A stretch of 64,000 nt of DNA from Bacteriovorax stolpii (GTDB lineage Bacteria; Bdellovibrionota; Bacteriovoracia; Bacteriovoracales; Bacteriovoracaceae). The notes under the pieces are model-generated. The model saw nothing but the letters and a program-made list of their open reading frames with translations. It ran no database searches and had not been told where the DNA came from. The stretch covers positions 1 through 64,000 of the forward strand of contig CAMASK010000003.1 of NCBI GenBank assembly GCA_945860895.1. The letters are read 5' to 3'. The first letter of the stretch is position 1; each line of letters opens with the position of its first letter. The position numbers and the translations under genes are program-made. This document shows, in pieces, positions 25,277 to 35,425 of the stretch.

Positions 25277-26989
25277 ATGTTAAATGTTCTCAAGTTAATG
25301 TTCCCATATCTTCGTCCATTTTGGAAGAAGGCCCTTTTCGCAACCCTTCTTTCTTTTCCTTTAGCAGGGATAAAGGCTTATGAAGCCTTTCTGGTAAAAG
25401 ACATTTTTGATAAGGGGTTTGTGGCCGGTTCATCCTCCGATGATGCCCGAAATCTGGCTCTACTACTGATTGTGCTAGGATTTATTAACTATCCTCTTCG
25501 CTATCTTCATTACTTTACCCTGAGACAAATCGTCGATAAATCTACCCGTTCCATTCGTGGTCAGATCTATAAAAAATTTCAGAATCTCCCTACCAGTTTT
25601 TATTCTCAGAAAAAGCAAGGGACTTTGATCTCAACCATCATGAACGACACAATGGTATTCTCAGAGGCTTTCAAAAATTCTTTGGAAGTCGTTCGTGAAC
25701 CTGTAACGGCTTTGGCACTTTTAGGGGTGGCATTTTATCACGATTGGCAGTTGACTTTAATCATTTTTGCTACGGCTCCATTTTTTGTGGGTACTTTTCA
25801 TTACACTGGAAAGCGTATTCGTAGATATGTAGGAATGGCTCAAAAAGATACTGCTGAGATGACTCATATTGTGAGTGAGGCTCTCGCCGGTCAGAAAATT
25901 ATTAAGGCTTTTGGTTTACGTGACTACATAGTAAATCGTTTTGAAAAAACTCAAGAACTTTTTATTAATCACAGAACGAAAAGTAATTCAGCAGAAGAAC
26001 ATTCTCATCCTTTAGTAGAATTAATCGGATCAGTGGCTTTTGGTGGAGTGATAATTTTCGCTCACTACCGGATTTCCTCTGGCCAATTAACTACGGGTGG
26101 ATTTATTTCTTTTGTGGCATCTCTTGCCATGTTCATGGACCCAGTAAGACGTTTTAGTAAGGCCAATGCCAAACTTAACCAGGCCCAGGCAGCGGCTACG
26201 AGAATTTTCGGTCTATTGGATATTGAAGAAGAAAAAGAATTTGATAAAAAAGAGCTTACCGATTTTCATAACACCATTGAATTTAAAAATGTTTCATTCT
26301 CCTATGGAGAAGGAATGGTTTTAAAAAATCTTAATCTGGTTATCAATAAGGGTGAAAAGATTGGTCTGGTAGGTCTTTCTGGATCAGGAAAATCTACACT
26401 CATCAGTTTACTTCTGCGTTTATATCCAGTCACTGAGGGTGAATTATTAATTGATGGCGTGAATGTGAATAACTACACCTTGTCTTCACTGAGGAGAGTT
26501 TTCGCACTAGTGAGTCAGGACATTTTCCTTTTTAACGACACCATCCGAGAAAATCTCACCACTGGTGATGCTCACACTGACGAAGAAATCCAGCATGCAT
26601 TAGAAATTTCATACGCCTGGGAATATGTTAAAGATTTACCGGAAGGGATTTTAACTCCTATTGGTGATAGAGGTGTGAGATTGTCGGGTGGACAAAGCCA
26701 GCGCTTAACTATTGCCCGCGCCTTCCTAAAAGATCGTGATGTGCTTTTATTTGATGAAGCGACCTCTGCTCTTGATAACGAATCAGAAAAGATTGTACAA
26801 GCGGCACTTGACCGCGTAGCTGGCCATAAAACTGTCATTGCAGTTGCTCACCGCTTATCTACTCTGAAAGATTTCAGTCGCATCGTCGTGATGAAAGATG
26901 GAATCAAAATTGAAGAGGGGACTCATCAGTTCTTGATTGAGAAAAATGGCGAGTATCGTAAATTATTTGAGCTTTCCCAGAGAGCCTAA
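25277..26989 (+). CDS. msbA: MsbA-like lipid A/lipid ABC exporter
   Basis: 570 residues: six membrane segments (about 15-305) and a fused ATPase domain with Walker A 'GLSGSGKST', signature 'LSGGQSQRLT', Walker B 'VLLFDEATSALD' and switch 'AHRLS'. Length and layout match MsbA, which flips lipid A-core across the inner membrane. Nearby heptose phosphatase-like and (more distantly) lptF genes support a lipopolysaccharide role. Other homodimeric lipid or drug exporters look alike, so the substrate is inferred. Confidence 0.82.
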   Translation: MLNVLKLMFPYLRPFWKKALFATLLSFPLAGIKAYEAFLVKDIFDKGFVAGSSSDDARNLALLLIVLGFINYPLRYLHYFTLRQIVDKSTRSIRGQIYKKFQNLPTSFYSQKKQGTLISTIMNDTMVFSEAFKNSLEVVREPVTALALLGVAFYHDWQLTLIIFATAPFFVGTFHYTGKRIRRYVGMAQKDTAEMTHIVSEALAGQKIIKAFGLRDYIVNRFEKTQELFINHRTKSNSAEEHSHPLVELIGSVAFGGVIIFAHYRISSGQLTTGGFISFVASLAMFMDPVRRFSKANAKLNQAQAAATRIFGLLDIEEEKEFDKKELTDFHNTIEFKNVSFSYGEGMVLKNLNLVINKGEKIGLVGLSGSGKSTLISLLLRLYPVTEGELLIDGVNVNNYTLSSLRRVFALVSQDIFLFNDTIRENLTTGDAHTDEEIQHALEISYAWEYVKDLPEGILTPIGDRGVRLSGGQSQRLTIARAFLKDRDVLLFDEATSALDNESEKIVQAALDRVAGHKTVIAVAHRLSTLKDFSRIVVMKDGIKIEEGTHQFLIEKNGEYRKLFELSQRA

Positions 26990-27004
26990 TTTAATCAAAA
27001 AATC

Positions 27005-27853
27005 TTAGTTTGGTCCCCAGGTCTGCGACACGATGTCATAGTGAGCTTTAATAGCTGTGTCAGATCCGCTTTCACGATTCAGAACTCTGATTCTCGGACC
27101 CACTAATTTTTTATAAGGGATTTGTTGAATCGTAGGATTAGTTTCAGTCAATTTCAGATCTAATTCTTTAACCATCACCGCCACATAATTAGCGGGAGTT
27201 TGACCCTTAATAGAATGAAGATTGAGTTGTCCATCTTCTCTTTTGTACCAAGTCTTAATTTGATTTTTTAAGGCTTCACTGTAGATGCCATCAAATATAG
27301 TGACCTCATCAACTTTCACTCCAGCTTCGAGCATTCTTCCAACTGTTCTGCCACCACCGGAATGTGCTGAAACATGCACAGGCATCTCTTTCAGATGATT
27401 TCCGGTAGCACTGTTGATGCCAGCAAAAAACCTTTTAAAATTAGCTGCATCTTTTAATTCCAGATCATAGTCTGCACATTTTCCGGAGCTCTCTGGAAAA
27501 ATAACAGCTTCAGAGCTTTGGCAAATGTCATCTTCCAGGCCAAAAGCTTTTACCATGGATTTAAGATTTTTATCGTACTCTGGAAAAACATTTAACTTGT
27601 GGCCATGAAAATGAACGCGCACTGAAGTCATACTAGGAGGAAGCATCATGAGAACAGGTTTTGAGTAACCCGAAATTTTTCCCAGACATTCTTCATATTC
27701 ACAAGAACCAGTCGTTTTCTTTTCACAGATAAAACTCGACAGACGCAAGGCATTGCTTACGACAGTTGATGAAATAGGTCCGCAGGCTTCTTGAGCAGAG
27801 GCTTGGCCAAGAAAACTGATCAATAATATCAGGAATAATTTTTTTTGCGTCAT
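27005..27853 (-). CDS. Secreted alpha/beta-hydrolase-like protein
   Basis: 282 residues with a signal peptide cleaved near 'GQASAQEA'. It contains 'VHFHGHKLNVF' and a serine elbow-like 'SAHSGGGRTVGRML', followed by 'TIFDGIYSEAL', an order compatible with an alpha/beta hydrolase (oxyanion loop, Ser, Asp). Six cysteines in the mature N-terminal half may form disulfides. An AGGAG site precedes the chosen ATG by five bases. A second overlapping ATG in another frame and an A8 run at codons 3-5 are noted. Substrate unknown; peptide, lipid or prey-derived esters are possible. Confidence 0.6.
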   Translation of the reverse strand: MTQKKLFLILLISFLGQASAQEACGPISSTVVSNALRLSSFICEKKTTGSCEYEECLGKISGYSKPVLMMLPPSMTSVRVHFHGHKLNVFPEYDKNLKSMVKAFGLEDDICQSSEAVIFPESSGKCADYDLELKDAANFKRFFAGINSATGNHLKEMPVHVSAHSGGGRTVGRMLEAGVKVDEVTIFDGIYSEALKNQIKTWYKREDGQLNLHSIKGQTPANYVAVMVKELDLKLTETNPTIQQIPYKKLVGPRIRVLNRESGSDTAIKAHYDIVSQTWGPN

Positions 27854-27956
27854 TCATGCTCCTGTCTGACTCATCGGTAATTCGGGCTTTTTTCTTAGAA
27901 GAGTTTCGTCAAATATGATAAAACTTGAACGTCTATAATTACACCAGGAGAGCATT

Positions 27957-29276
27957 GTGTCAGAAGAGAATCTGAAGTCCATGGCCGATTTAGTCGCCCA
28001 TTCTAAGAGTCGCGGTTTTATTTTCCAAAGTTCAGAAATTTACGGCGGATTAGGGTCTTGTTGGGACATGGGTCCTCTGGGTGTTGAATTAAAAAACAAC
28101 ATTAAAAATTCATGGTGGAAGGCCATGACTTTTCGTGATGATATTGATGGTGTTGATGCTGCGATACTTATGCATCCAACAGTTTGGAAAGCTTCTGGTC
28201 ACGTGGACAACTTCACTGATCCGATGGTGGACTGTAAATCATGTAAAGGTCGCTTTCGCGCGGACAATATTGATCTGACGGCACCTTGCCCAACTTGTAA
28301 GGCAAAAGATTCTTTTACTGAACCAAGAAACTTTAACTTAATGTTCACAACTCACATGGGTCCGGTTGAAGAGACAGCTTCAGTTGTTTATCTTCGTCCT
28401 GAAACGGCTCAGGGAATTTTTGTTAATTTCATGAACGTGCAAGCCACCATGAGAAGAAAACTCCCTTTTGGTATTGCTCAGATCGGGAAAGCTTTCCGTA
28501 ATGAAATTACTCCAGGTAACTTTATTTTTAGAACTCGTGAATTCGAACAAATGGAAATGCAATACTTCATTAAACCAGGCACACAGATGCAAGCGATGGA
28601 GCAGTGGAAAGAAATCCGCTGGAACTGGCATCTTGAAAACGGCTTGAGAAAAGAAAGGCTTCAATTCAAAAAACACGATGCCTTAGCTCACTATGCTGAT
28701 GCGGCTTTTGATATTGAATATCAATTTGCTCACGGCTGGGGAGAAATGGAAGGGATTCACTCTCGGACAGATTTCGATTTGAAACAGCATGCTGAATTTT
28801 CTAAGAAAAATCTTCAATACGTAGATCAAATGGATGGAAATAAAAAATACATACCTTATGTTCTTGAAACTTCGGTTGGATGTGACCGTTGTATGCTGGC
28901 AATAATGAGTGATGCCTATAGAACTGAATTTCCAGGTGATGCAGAAAAAGAGCGTGTTGTGATGAGATTCAAGCCATCACTGGCGCCAATCAAAGCTTCC
29001 GTTATGCCGCTTATGAAAAAACCGGAACTCGAAGGCATAGCGACCGGACTTCTTCGCGAGCTTCAAAAAGATTTTAAATGTGAATACGATACTGCCGGCT
29101 CAATTGGTAAACGTTACCGTCGTCAGGATGAAATTGGTACACCTGCTTGTATTACGGTTGATTTCGATTCGATCACTGACCATTCAGTCACTATTCGTGA
29201 CCGAGATTCAATGGTTCAGGAAAGAATAGCTCTGGATAAAGTGAAGCCATATTTAAAAGAAAAATTTTCTCTCTAG
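27957..29276 (+). CDS. glyS: Glycyl-tRNA synthetase, alpha2 type
   Basis: 439 residues. Class II synthetase of the single-chain dimeric type, not the GlyQ/GlyS tetramer. It shows '[18 protein letters not shown]', motif 2 '[19 protein letters not shown]', motif 3 '[11 protein letters not shown]', an anticodon-binding C-terminal domain and a zinc-knuckle pair 'CKSC'...'CPTC' near residues 90-115. It starts with GTG behind a clear AGGAG. A TATAAT box at 27934 lies in the right place for a promoter, though its -35 is poor. The ppdK gene follows after 13 bases. Confidence 0.95.
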   Translation: MSEENLKSMADLVAHSKSRGFIFQSSEIYGGLGSCWDMGPLGVELKNNIKNSWWKAMTFRDDIDGVDAAILMHPTVWKASGHVDNFTDPMVDCKSCKGRFRADNIDLTAPCPTCKAKDSFTEPRNFNLMFTTHMGPVEETASVVYLRPETAQGIFVNFMNVQATMRRKLPFGIAQIGKAFRNEITPGNFIFRTREFEQMEMQYFIKPGTQMQAMEQWKEIRWNWHLENGLRKERLQFKKHDALAHYADAAFDIEYQFAHGWGEMEGIHSRTDFDLKQHAEFSKKNLQYVDQMDGNKKYIPYVLETSVGCDRCMLAIMSDAYRTEFPGDAEKERVVMRFKPSLAPIKASVMPLMKKPELEGIATGLLRELQKDFKCEYDTAGSIGKRYRRQDEIGTPACITVDFDSITDHSVTIRDRDSMVQERIALDKVKPYLKEKFSL

Positions 29277-29289
29277 TATTGGGGATATC

Positions 29290-31947
29290 ATGACTAAATG
29301 GGTATATAAGTTTTCATCAGACTTAACTGACGGTAACAAAGACTTGAAGGGACTTCTCGGCGGCAAGGGGGCAAACCTCGCAGAGATGTGTAACTTGAAG
29401 TTGGCAGTACCTCCAGGTTTCACTGTTACTACGCAAGCGTGTCTGGATTATTATAAAATGGGAAAAAATATTTCTCCAGAAATCAGGGATCAAATCACTG
29501 AATCACTTGCATGGGTAGAGAAGCTCACAGATAAAAAGTTTGGTGATATAGAAAATCCATTATTATTCTCAGTTCGCTCTGGCGCTCGAGCTTCAATGCC
29601 AGGAATGATGGATACTGTTTTGAATTTGGGCCTTAATGATAAAACGGTTATTGGTATTGCCAAAAAAACAGGTAACCCTCGTTTTGCCTGGGATTCATAT
29701 CGTCGTTTTATTCAGATGTACTCTAATGTGGTTTTAAGCGTAAACACTTCTCACCTTGAATCGAACATGGAAGATTTGAAGGAAGCTCGTGGTGTTCATG
29801 AAGATACTCAACTTACCGCCAGTGATTTAGAAGAATTGGTAAAAGTTTATAAGCAAGTTCTCTTGGAAGATCATGGGATAGTTTTCCCGCAAGATCCTAT
29901 GGAGCAATTGTGGAAAGCTGTCGCTGCCGTTTTTGGATCCTGGTACAACAACCGCGCCATGAAATATCGTGAGATGAATAATATCCCTCATGATTGGGGA
30001 ACGGCAGTTAACATTCAGTCCATGGTTTTTGGAAACATGGGTGACACATGTGCCACTGGCGTATGCTTTACACGTGACCCATCTACGGGTGAGAAAAAGT
30101 TCTTCGGAGAATTTTTAGTCAATGCTCAAGGTGAAGATGTTGTTGCAGGAATCAGGACTCCTCAGCCGATTAATGATGCCTCTAAAATGGAATCAAACAA
30201 ACATCAGAAAACTTTGCAGGAAGTAATGCCTCAGGCATACGCGGATCTTGTCACTGATTACAACACGCTTGAGAAGCATTACAAAGATATGCAGGATATC
30301 GAGTTTACCATTGAAAATAATAAACTTTATATACTTCAAACACGTAATGCAAAACGAACAGTAAATGCTGCTCTGAAAGTTGTAGTGGATTTAGTGGCCG
30401 AAGGAATGATTACCGAACAAGAAGCCATTCTTCGGATCAATCCAGAAGATTTAAACCAACTTCTTCACCCAAGACTTGATCCTAAGGCCAAGAAAAATGT
30501 GATTGCGACAGGACTTCCAGCTTCACCCGGAGCTGCTGCTGGTCAGATTGTCTTCACTTCTCATGAAGCTGAAGTCTGGGCAAAAGAGGGAAAGACAGTA
30601 GTACTGGTACGTGCAGAAACTTCCCCGGAAGATATTGGTGGCATGGCCGCTGCTACAGGGATTTTAACCGCACGTGGAGGAATGACTTCTCATGCAGCTG
30701 TTGTGGCCCGTGGAATGGGTAAACCTTGTGTCGCTGGTTGTACCGCCCTCGTGATTTCAGAAAAAAATAAAACTCTTACTGTTAAAGGTAAGATTTATAA
30801 AGAAGGCGACTTCATTACTTTCGACGGGGCCAATGGCGAAGTTTATGAAGGTGTTATTCCAACGATTGAAGCAAAAATCACCGCTGATTTTGCGACTTTC
30901 ATGACTTGGGCCGATAAAACAAGAAAACTAAAAGTTAGAACTAATGCTGATACTCCGGAAGATTCTAAAGTCGCCATTGAATTTGGGGCCGAAGGAATTG
31001 GTCTATGTCGTACAGAGCATATGTTCTTTGCACCAGAAAGAATTCTGGCCGTTCGAGAAATGATTTTTGCGGAAAATGAAAAAGATCGTAAAAAAGCTCT
31101 GGATAAACTTCTCCCTTTTCAGCGTGATGACTTTACCGGAATTTTTAAGGAGATGAATAATCTACCAGTGAATATTCGTTTGCTAGATCCACCTTTGCAC
31201 GAGTTCTTGCCACATAATCAAAAAGATCAGCAAGAATTGGCAGATGTTTTAAATCTATCGGTTCAGGCAATTAAAGAGCGCAACGATGCTCTTCATGAGT
31301 TTAACCCAATGCTAGGTCACCGTGGTTGTCGTCTGGCCATTACTTATCCTGAGATTTATCTCATGCAGGTGCGTGCCATTATTGAAGCGGCTATTGATTG
31401 TGATAAAAAGAATATCAAAGTTCTGCCTGAAATCATGATTCCACTTACCAGTGAACTTCGTGAGTATTCAACTATCCAGGCTGAATGCAAAGCTGAAATT
31501 GAAAGAGTCTTTAAAGAAAAAAATCACATGATTAAATATAAAATGGGAACCATGCTCGAACTCCCACGTGCCTGTATTATGGCCGCAGAGATTGCCACGG
31601 AGGCTGAATTCTTCTCCTTCGGAACCAATGATCTAACTCAAACTACTTTTGGATTATCACGTGATGATGCTGGTAAGTTTTTACCAAGTTATACTTCCCG
31701 CGGTATTTATCCAAAAGATCCATTTGTTTCCATTGATACTCACGGAGTGGGTTTTTTAATGAAACATGCTATTGCAGAAGGGAAGAAAACTAATAGTCAC
31801 ATCCATTTAGGAATTTGTGGCGAACACGGTGGTGAACCGGCTTCTGTTGAATTCTGTCATCAGATTGGATTAGACTATGTGAGTTGTTCACCTTTTCGTG
31901 TGCCAATCGCCCGATTAGCAGCTGCTCAAGCCGCTTTAAAAAATTAA
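29290..31947 (+). CDS. ppdK: Pyruvate, phosphate dikinase
   Basis: 885 residues. It interconverts pyruvate + ATP + Pi and phosphoenolpyruvate + AMP + PPi. The N-terminal ATP-grasp domain begins 'LLGGKGANLAEM'. The central phosphohistidine loop is 'GGMTSHAAVVARGMGKPC'. The C-terminal TIM barrel has 'EFFSFGTNDLTQTTFG' and the catalytic-cysteine region 'HLGICGEHGGEP'. Full length and normal. It probably shares a transcript with glyS, and a hairpin follows the stop. In this lineage it may feed gluconeogenesis from amino acids; that is inference. Confidence 0.97.
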   Translation: MTKWVYKFSSDLTDGNKDLKGLLGGKGANLAEMCNLKLAVPPGFTVTTQACLDYYKMGKNISPEIRDQITESLAWVEKLTDKKFGDIENPLLFSVRSGARASMPGMMDTVLNLGLNDKTVIGIAKKTGNPRFAWDSYRRFIQMYSNVVLSVNTSHLESNMEDLKEARGVHEDTQLTASDLEELVKVYKQVLLEDHGIVFPQDPMEQLWKAVAAVFGSWYNNRAMKYREMNNIPHDWGTAVNIQSMVFGNMGDTCATGVCFTRDPSTGEKKFFGEFLVNAQGEDVVAGIRTPQPINDASKMESNKHQKTLQEVMPQAYADLVTDYNTLEKHYKDMQDIEFTIENNKLYILQTRNAKRTVNAALKVVVDLVAEGMITEQEAILRINPEDLNQLLHPRLDPKAKKNVIATGLPASPGAAAGQIVFTSHEAEVWAKEGKTVVLVRAETSPEDIGGMAAATGILTARGGMTSHAAVVARGMGKPCVAGCTALVISEKNKTLTVKGKIYKEGDFITFDGANGEVYEGVIPTIEAKITADFATFMTWADKTRKLKVRTNADTPEDSKVAIEFGAEGIGLCRTEHMFFAPERILAVREMIFAENEKDRKKALDKLLPFQRDDFTGIFKEMNNLPVNIRLLDPPLHEFLPHNQKDQQELADVLNLSVQAIKERNDALHEFNPMLGHRGCRLAITYPEIYLMQVRAIIEAAIDCDKKNIKVLPEIMIPLTSELREYSTIQAECKAEIERVFKEKNHMIKYKMGTMLELPRACIMAAEIATEAEFFSFGTNDLTQTTFGLSRDDAGKFLPSYTSRGIYPKDPFVSIDTHGVGFLMKHAIAEGKKTNSHIHLGICGEHGGEPASVEFCHQIGLDYVSCSPFRVPIARLAAAQAALKN

Positions 31948-31959
31948 TTTAAAAATAAC

Positions 31960-31983
31960 CAGGTAGGGATTACTCCTTACCTG
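31960..31983. terminator. Bidirectional terminator hairpin
   Basis: CAGGTAGGGA pairs with TCCTTACCTG (one G-T pair). A T-rich tract follows on the minus strand ('TTATTTTTAAA') and a pyrimidine-rich tract follows on the plus strand. It lies between ppdK and the convergent 46-codon gene, whose stop codon is inside it. Confidence 0.7.
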
Positions 31984-32117
31984 ACTATTTCTTCTTCTAC
32001 ATTTTTAAGAAGGCGTTGGTCCGGAGTGCTAAAGTATTTCACACATCCTCTTATTACTTGTGCCTTTGCACTGATAGTAATAATCAAAAAAACGAACGCT
32101 AAAAAAAGTAATTTCAT
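31977..32117 (-). CDS. Small secreted peptide, 46 residues
   Basis: Not in the ORF track (too short). It begins MKLLFLAFVFLIITISAKAQ, a clear signal peptide with an AKA-Q cleavage site, leaving a mature peptide of about 27 residues with one cysteine ('VIRGCVKYFSTPDQRLLKNV'). A GGAGAG ribosome site lies about four bases before the ATG. The stop lies in a terminator hairpin. No family is recognised. A dimerising or lipid-free periplasmic peptide is possible; the single Cys could cross-link. Confidence 0.65.
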   Translation of the reverse strand: MKLLFLAFVFLIITISAKAQVIRGCVKYFSTPDQRLLKNVEEEIVR

Positions 32118-32218
32118 CTTTCTCTCCAGAATAATTAAAAGTGATTTACGAATTTTCCCACTTCTTGAAAACTGAATAGATTCTTGAGTTTTACAAGTAG
32201 TTAACTTAAGCTATTCTA

Positions 32219-33127
32219 ATGAAAGAAATTATTCACATCGTTAAAACTCTCATGCCTCTTGAATCATTTGATGCCTTGGGAGTTGGAATCATAAATTTTA
32301 ATAAAAATGAATTTCAAGTCATTGAAGCCAATACATTTGAAAATGAGTTAAAATTTAAAACTGAGCCAACTTTATATTTTGATCTAGCTTCTTTAACAAA
32401 ACCTCTCACTAATTCATTATCCTATTTTTTAAAATCCAACGCCTTTGATGCTCAAACCCTACTATGTCTAAATCATCGGGGTGGATTACCGGCATGGGGA
32501 CTTCTGCCAGATAAAGGATGGAAGGAACAAATTCTTTCCTATCCTATAAAAGAGTCTGAAACACTTTATTCTGATTTTTCAGCATTACGTGTAATGCTAG
32601 AGTTGGAAAAAAAAGGCATTAAAGAAAAAGAACTGTGCCAAGAAGTTTGGGACAAGGAAACTAAGTATTGGCTGGATTTAGCACCATGGTTACCGAAACC
32701 TCAGTATGGTTTCAAAAACCAACTCCCAAACTTTGGTGCAGTTCATGATCCTAATGCTTGGGTGATCAGAGATTTTTGTTCGCATGCAGGATTATTTTCA
32801 ACAATTGATGGTCTTTGCCAAACATTATTAAATTACCAAAATAAAACATCATTCATTGAAAAAGTTAAAGCTGATTTGAAGAAACATAATTACCGATTTG
32901 CCTTTGGTTGGGACCGCGTGGAAAATCCTGAGTCGACTTTGGCGGGGACCGGGTGTGGACCATTTACTTTTGGTCACTTAGGTTTTACCGGCACTTCAAT
33001 TTGGATTGACCCCGATAAAAATGTCGGACACGTTATTTTATCCAATGCCACGAAGTATCATTGGTACGAGAAACAAGGACTTAATGACTTGAGACGCGCC
33101 ATAGGTGAAATTGTCTGGAAGATGTAG
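32219..33127 (+). CDS. Cytoplasmic serine beta-lactamase-fold hydrolase
   Basis: 302 residues of the class C beta-lactamase/penicillin-binding-like family. SxxK is 'DLASLTKPL' (Ser58, Lys61), followed by 'LYSDFSAL' in the YxN position, 'CSHAGLFST' and the C-terminal 'HLGFTGTSIWIDP' block. There is no signal peptide, so unlike AmpC it should act in the cytoplasm. The group with mpl downstream suggests action on imported muropeptides or another small amide or ester. The ribosome site is weak. Substrate inferred only. Confidence 0.75.
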   Translation: MKEIIHIVKTLMPLESFDALGVGIINFNKNEFQVIEANTFENELKFKTEPTLYFDLASLTKPLTNSLSYFLKSNAFDAQTLLCLNHRGGLPAWGLLPDKGWKEQILSYPIKESETLYSDFSALRVMLELEKKGIKEKELCQEVWDKETKYWLDLAPWLPKPQYGFKNQLPNFGAVHDPNAWVIRDFCSHAGLFSTIDGLCQTLLNYQNKTSFIEKVKADLKKHNYRFAFGWDRVENPESTLAGTGCGPFTFGHLGFTGTSIWIDPDKNVGHVILSNATKYHWYEKQGLNDLRRAIGEIVWKM

Positions 33128-33150
33128 ATAGAATAAGATTTAATTTGAAC

Positions 33151-33924
33151 ATGAAAAATCTCTCTATCTTGTTAAGTCTCATAATCTCATTCCATGTTTA
33201 TTCTTCAGTTTCAATTATTAGTGACCTGGATGACACCATTAAAATTACTAATTCAGATGATGAAGTTGACGGCACCATTAATGCAGCCTTTAGAAGTGAG
33301 GTCTTCACTGGCGTGACTGAATTCTTTATGGGTACAAAAAATTACGCAAATGAAATGCATGTGCTTTCAGCTTCACCTATTATTTTGCGTGCAAAAATTG
33401 AGGCGACTTTAAAGAAGCGTCACATCGATTACACTTCACTTATTTTGAAGAATGTTCAGTCTAGAGAAACAAAATTTGAATACAAGGTGAGGGCGATAAA
33501 AGTTTTGATGGAAAAAAATCCAGATGATTTTATACTGATTGGTGATGATGTTGGTGAAGACCCTGAGGCTTACGGGGAAATTCAACTTCTCTATCCCAAT
33601 CGAATTCTTGCTATTTATATCCATGTGATTAAGAACCGCCAAATTCCGGCGGGAACTAAATATTGGACCAGTTTTGATTTGTTTTTAAGAGAATACACTG
33701 CCAAACGAATGAATCCAGGATGGGTGGAACATGCTTCCAGAACTATTCTAGCCGAAAAGGAACTAAAAAAAATCATTCCCGATTTTGCAGATTGTCCTGG
33801 TTCCGGCAATGTCTGGAATTGGCAAACTAATGTTTGGCCGGGTAATGAAGCCCAACTAATAACCACAAAGATAACTGGCTATTGCCAAGTTAGAAACTCA
33901 AGTATTTTAACCCTTCAGAAATAA
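33151..33924 (+). CDS. Secreted App1-like HAD phosphatase (DUF2183)
   Basis: 257 residues from ATG 33151; the ORF-track start is a TTG two codons earlier. It has a signal peptide ending near 'HVYSS'. HAD motif I is 'ISDLDDTIKIT' and the motif IV region is 'ILIGDDVGEDPEAY', with 'HVLSASPIILRAKIE' between them, as in the catalytic domain of yeast App1 phosphatidate phosphatase. A periplasmic or outer-membrane lipid phosphatase is the likely role. The C-terminal 60 residues hold two Cys and an unmatched tail. Confidence 0.75.
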   Translation: MKNLSILLSLIISFHVYSSVSIISDLDDTIKITNSDDEVDGTINAAFRSEVFTGVTEFFMGTKNYANEMHVLSASPIILRAKIEATLKKRHIDYTSLILKNVQSRETKFEYKVRAIKVLMEKNPDDFILIGDDVGEDPEAYGEIQLLYPNRILAIYIHVIKNRQIPAGTKYWTSFDLFLREYTAKRMNPGWVEHASRTILAEKELKKIIPDFADCPGSGNVWNWQTNVWPGNEAQLITTKITGYCQVRNSSILTLQK

Positions 33925-33979
33925 TCGCAACTCTTTTTTCTGTCTGCTACAATTGAGGTTCTACTGAAAAAGGATTTTC

Positions 33980-35425
33980 ATGGACCTCACGAACCTCATT
34001 TCCCAAGACGATCTGATTGCTCGTCGCTCTCAAATAAAGAAAGTGTTCTTCTATCGCATCTGTGGCGCCGGAATGGGCCCTGCTGCAGTTTTGGTTAAGC
34101 AAGCTGGCTTTCAAGTGGAGGGGGCTGATTCTGCTTTTTATCCTCCCATGAGTACGTTCTTAGAAAGTACCGATATTCCACTTTTTAAACTCGATCAGGT
34201 GACTCCTGAGTTTTTAAAACAATACGATTTGATAGTCGTTGGAAATTCAGTTTCTGGAAAAGCTGAAGCCGCCCGTATGATTGAAAAAACGGGTGTGCCA
34301 TTTACTTCATTTCCTTCTGCTCTAGGTTCACTTGTCTTAAAAGACAAAAATGTTGTGGGAATCGCCGGTACACACGGAAAAACAACAACTACTTTTTTCA
34401 TGACTCAGCTTTTAGAAAAATTAAATCAGAATCCAGGTAATTTAATTGGTGGAATTATCGAAGGCAGAAATCCTTCTGAGTTAGGTGATAAATATTTTGC
34501 TATCGAATCAGATGAATATGATTCAGCTTACTTTCATAAAATTTCTAAATTTCGTTTATATGAAATGAAACATCTAATTCTCACTTCACTGGAGTTTGAT
34601 CATGCTGATATCTTCGCCTCAGTCGAAAAAATAGAGGACGAGTTCAGGGATGTGATCCCTAAAATGAAGACTTTAATTTTTAATCAAGAATATGTGTCTT
34701 CAATGAAACTCTATAAAGATTATTACGGAAAAAATCCCAACCAGAAATGGTTCCTTTATGGTGATAAGTCTGAAATTGGTCCGCATAACGTGCAGACTTT
34801 TGAGAATGGATCAACTTTTTCTCTCAAGTGGAATAGTGAATCTATTCCTTTCAAATCGTCTATTATCGGTCTGCATAACGTTCTTAACTTGACCAGTTGT
34901 TTGGTTTTTCTGCTTTCAGAGGGATTTAAAATTGAGGAAATTCAAAATGCCGCATCCAATATTGGAATGGTAAAGCGTCGTCAGGAAGTTCGCGGAAAAT
35001 ATAAAGGCATGATTGTTATCGATGACTTTGCACACCATCCACGAGCAATCACTGTAACAATGGACGCTATTCGCGCTCAATTTAAAAATAAAAAAATTAT
35101 TACAATTTTTGAACCAATATCAGCTACAGCTCGCAGTTCAATTTTTCAAAATGAATTTAGAGATTCTCTTGCTGCTTCTGAAAAAGTGATTATCGCTAAA
35201 GCAGATATTGCAACAACAGCTTTGACTGGCACTGATCTTGATGGTGAAAAACTGGCCAAAGAAATTGCGAGTAAAGGAAGAAATTCCGTTTGCGTAAATA
35301 ATCTAAATGATCTTCGAAATACTATTGATGCCTTTGCAGAACCAGATGCTGTTTTACTTGTTTTAAGCAACCGAACATGTCTTGGTTTATGGGAGTCGAA
35401 TTTTGTTTCAGAACTTAAAGCCTAA
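33980..35425 (+). CDS. mpl: UDP-MurNAc:L-Ala-gamma-D-Glu-mDAP ligase Mpl
   Basis: 481 residues. Mur ligase family: N-terminal 'FYRICGAGMGPAAVLVKQAGFQVEGAD', ATP loop 'IAGTHGKTTTTFFM', 'IESDEYDSAYF' and 'LEFDHADIF'. This set, with the Asp-Glu-Tyr-Asp motif, is typical of Mpl, which reattaches recycled tripeptide to UDP-MurNAc, rather than MurC. An AAGGA site precedes the ATG. Its last 23 bases overlap the next gene's start. It shows that the cell recycles murein peptides. Confidence 0.9.
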   Translation: MDLTNLISQDDLIARRSQIKKVFFYRICGAGMGPAAVLVKQAGFQVEGADSAFYPPMSTFLESTDIPLFKLDQVTPEFLKQYDLIVVGNSVSGKAEAARMIEKTGVPFTSFPSALGSLVLKDKNVVGIAGTHGKTTTTFFMTQLLEKLNQNPGNLIGGIIEGRNPSELGDKYFAIESDEYDSAYFHKISKFRLYEMKHLILTSLEFDHADIFASVEKIEDEFRDVIPKMKTLIFNQEYVSSMKLYKDYYGKNPNQKWFLYGDKSEIGPHNVQTFENGSTFSLKWNSESIPFKSSIIGLHNVLNLTSCLVFLLSEGFKIEEIQNAASNIGMVKRRQEVRGKYKGMIVIDDFAHHPRAITVTMDAIRAQFKNKKIITIFEPISATARSSIFQNEFRDSLAASEKVIIAKADIATTALTGTDLDGEKLAKEIASKGRNSVCVNNLNDLRNTIDAFAEPDAVLLVLSNRTCLGLWESNFVSELKA

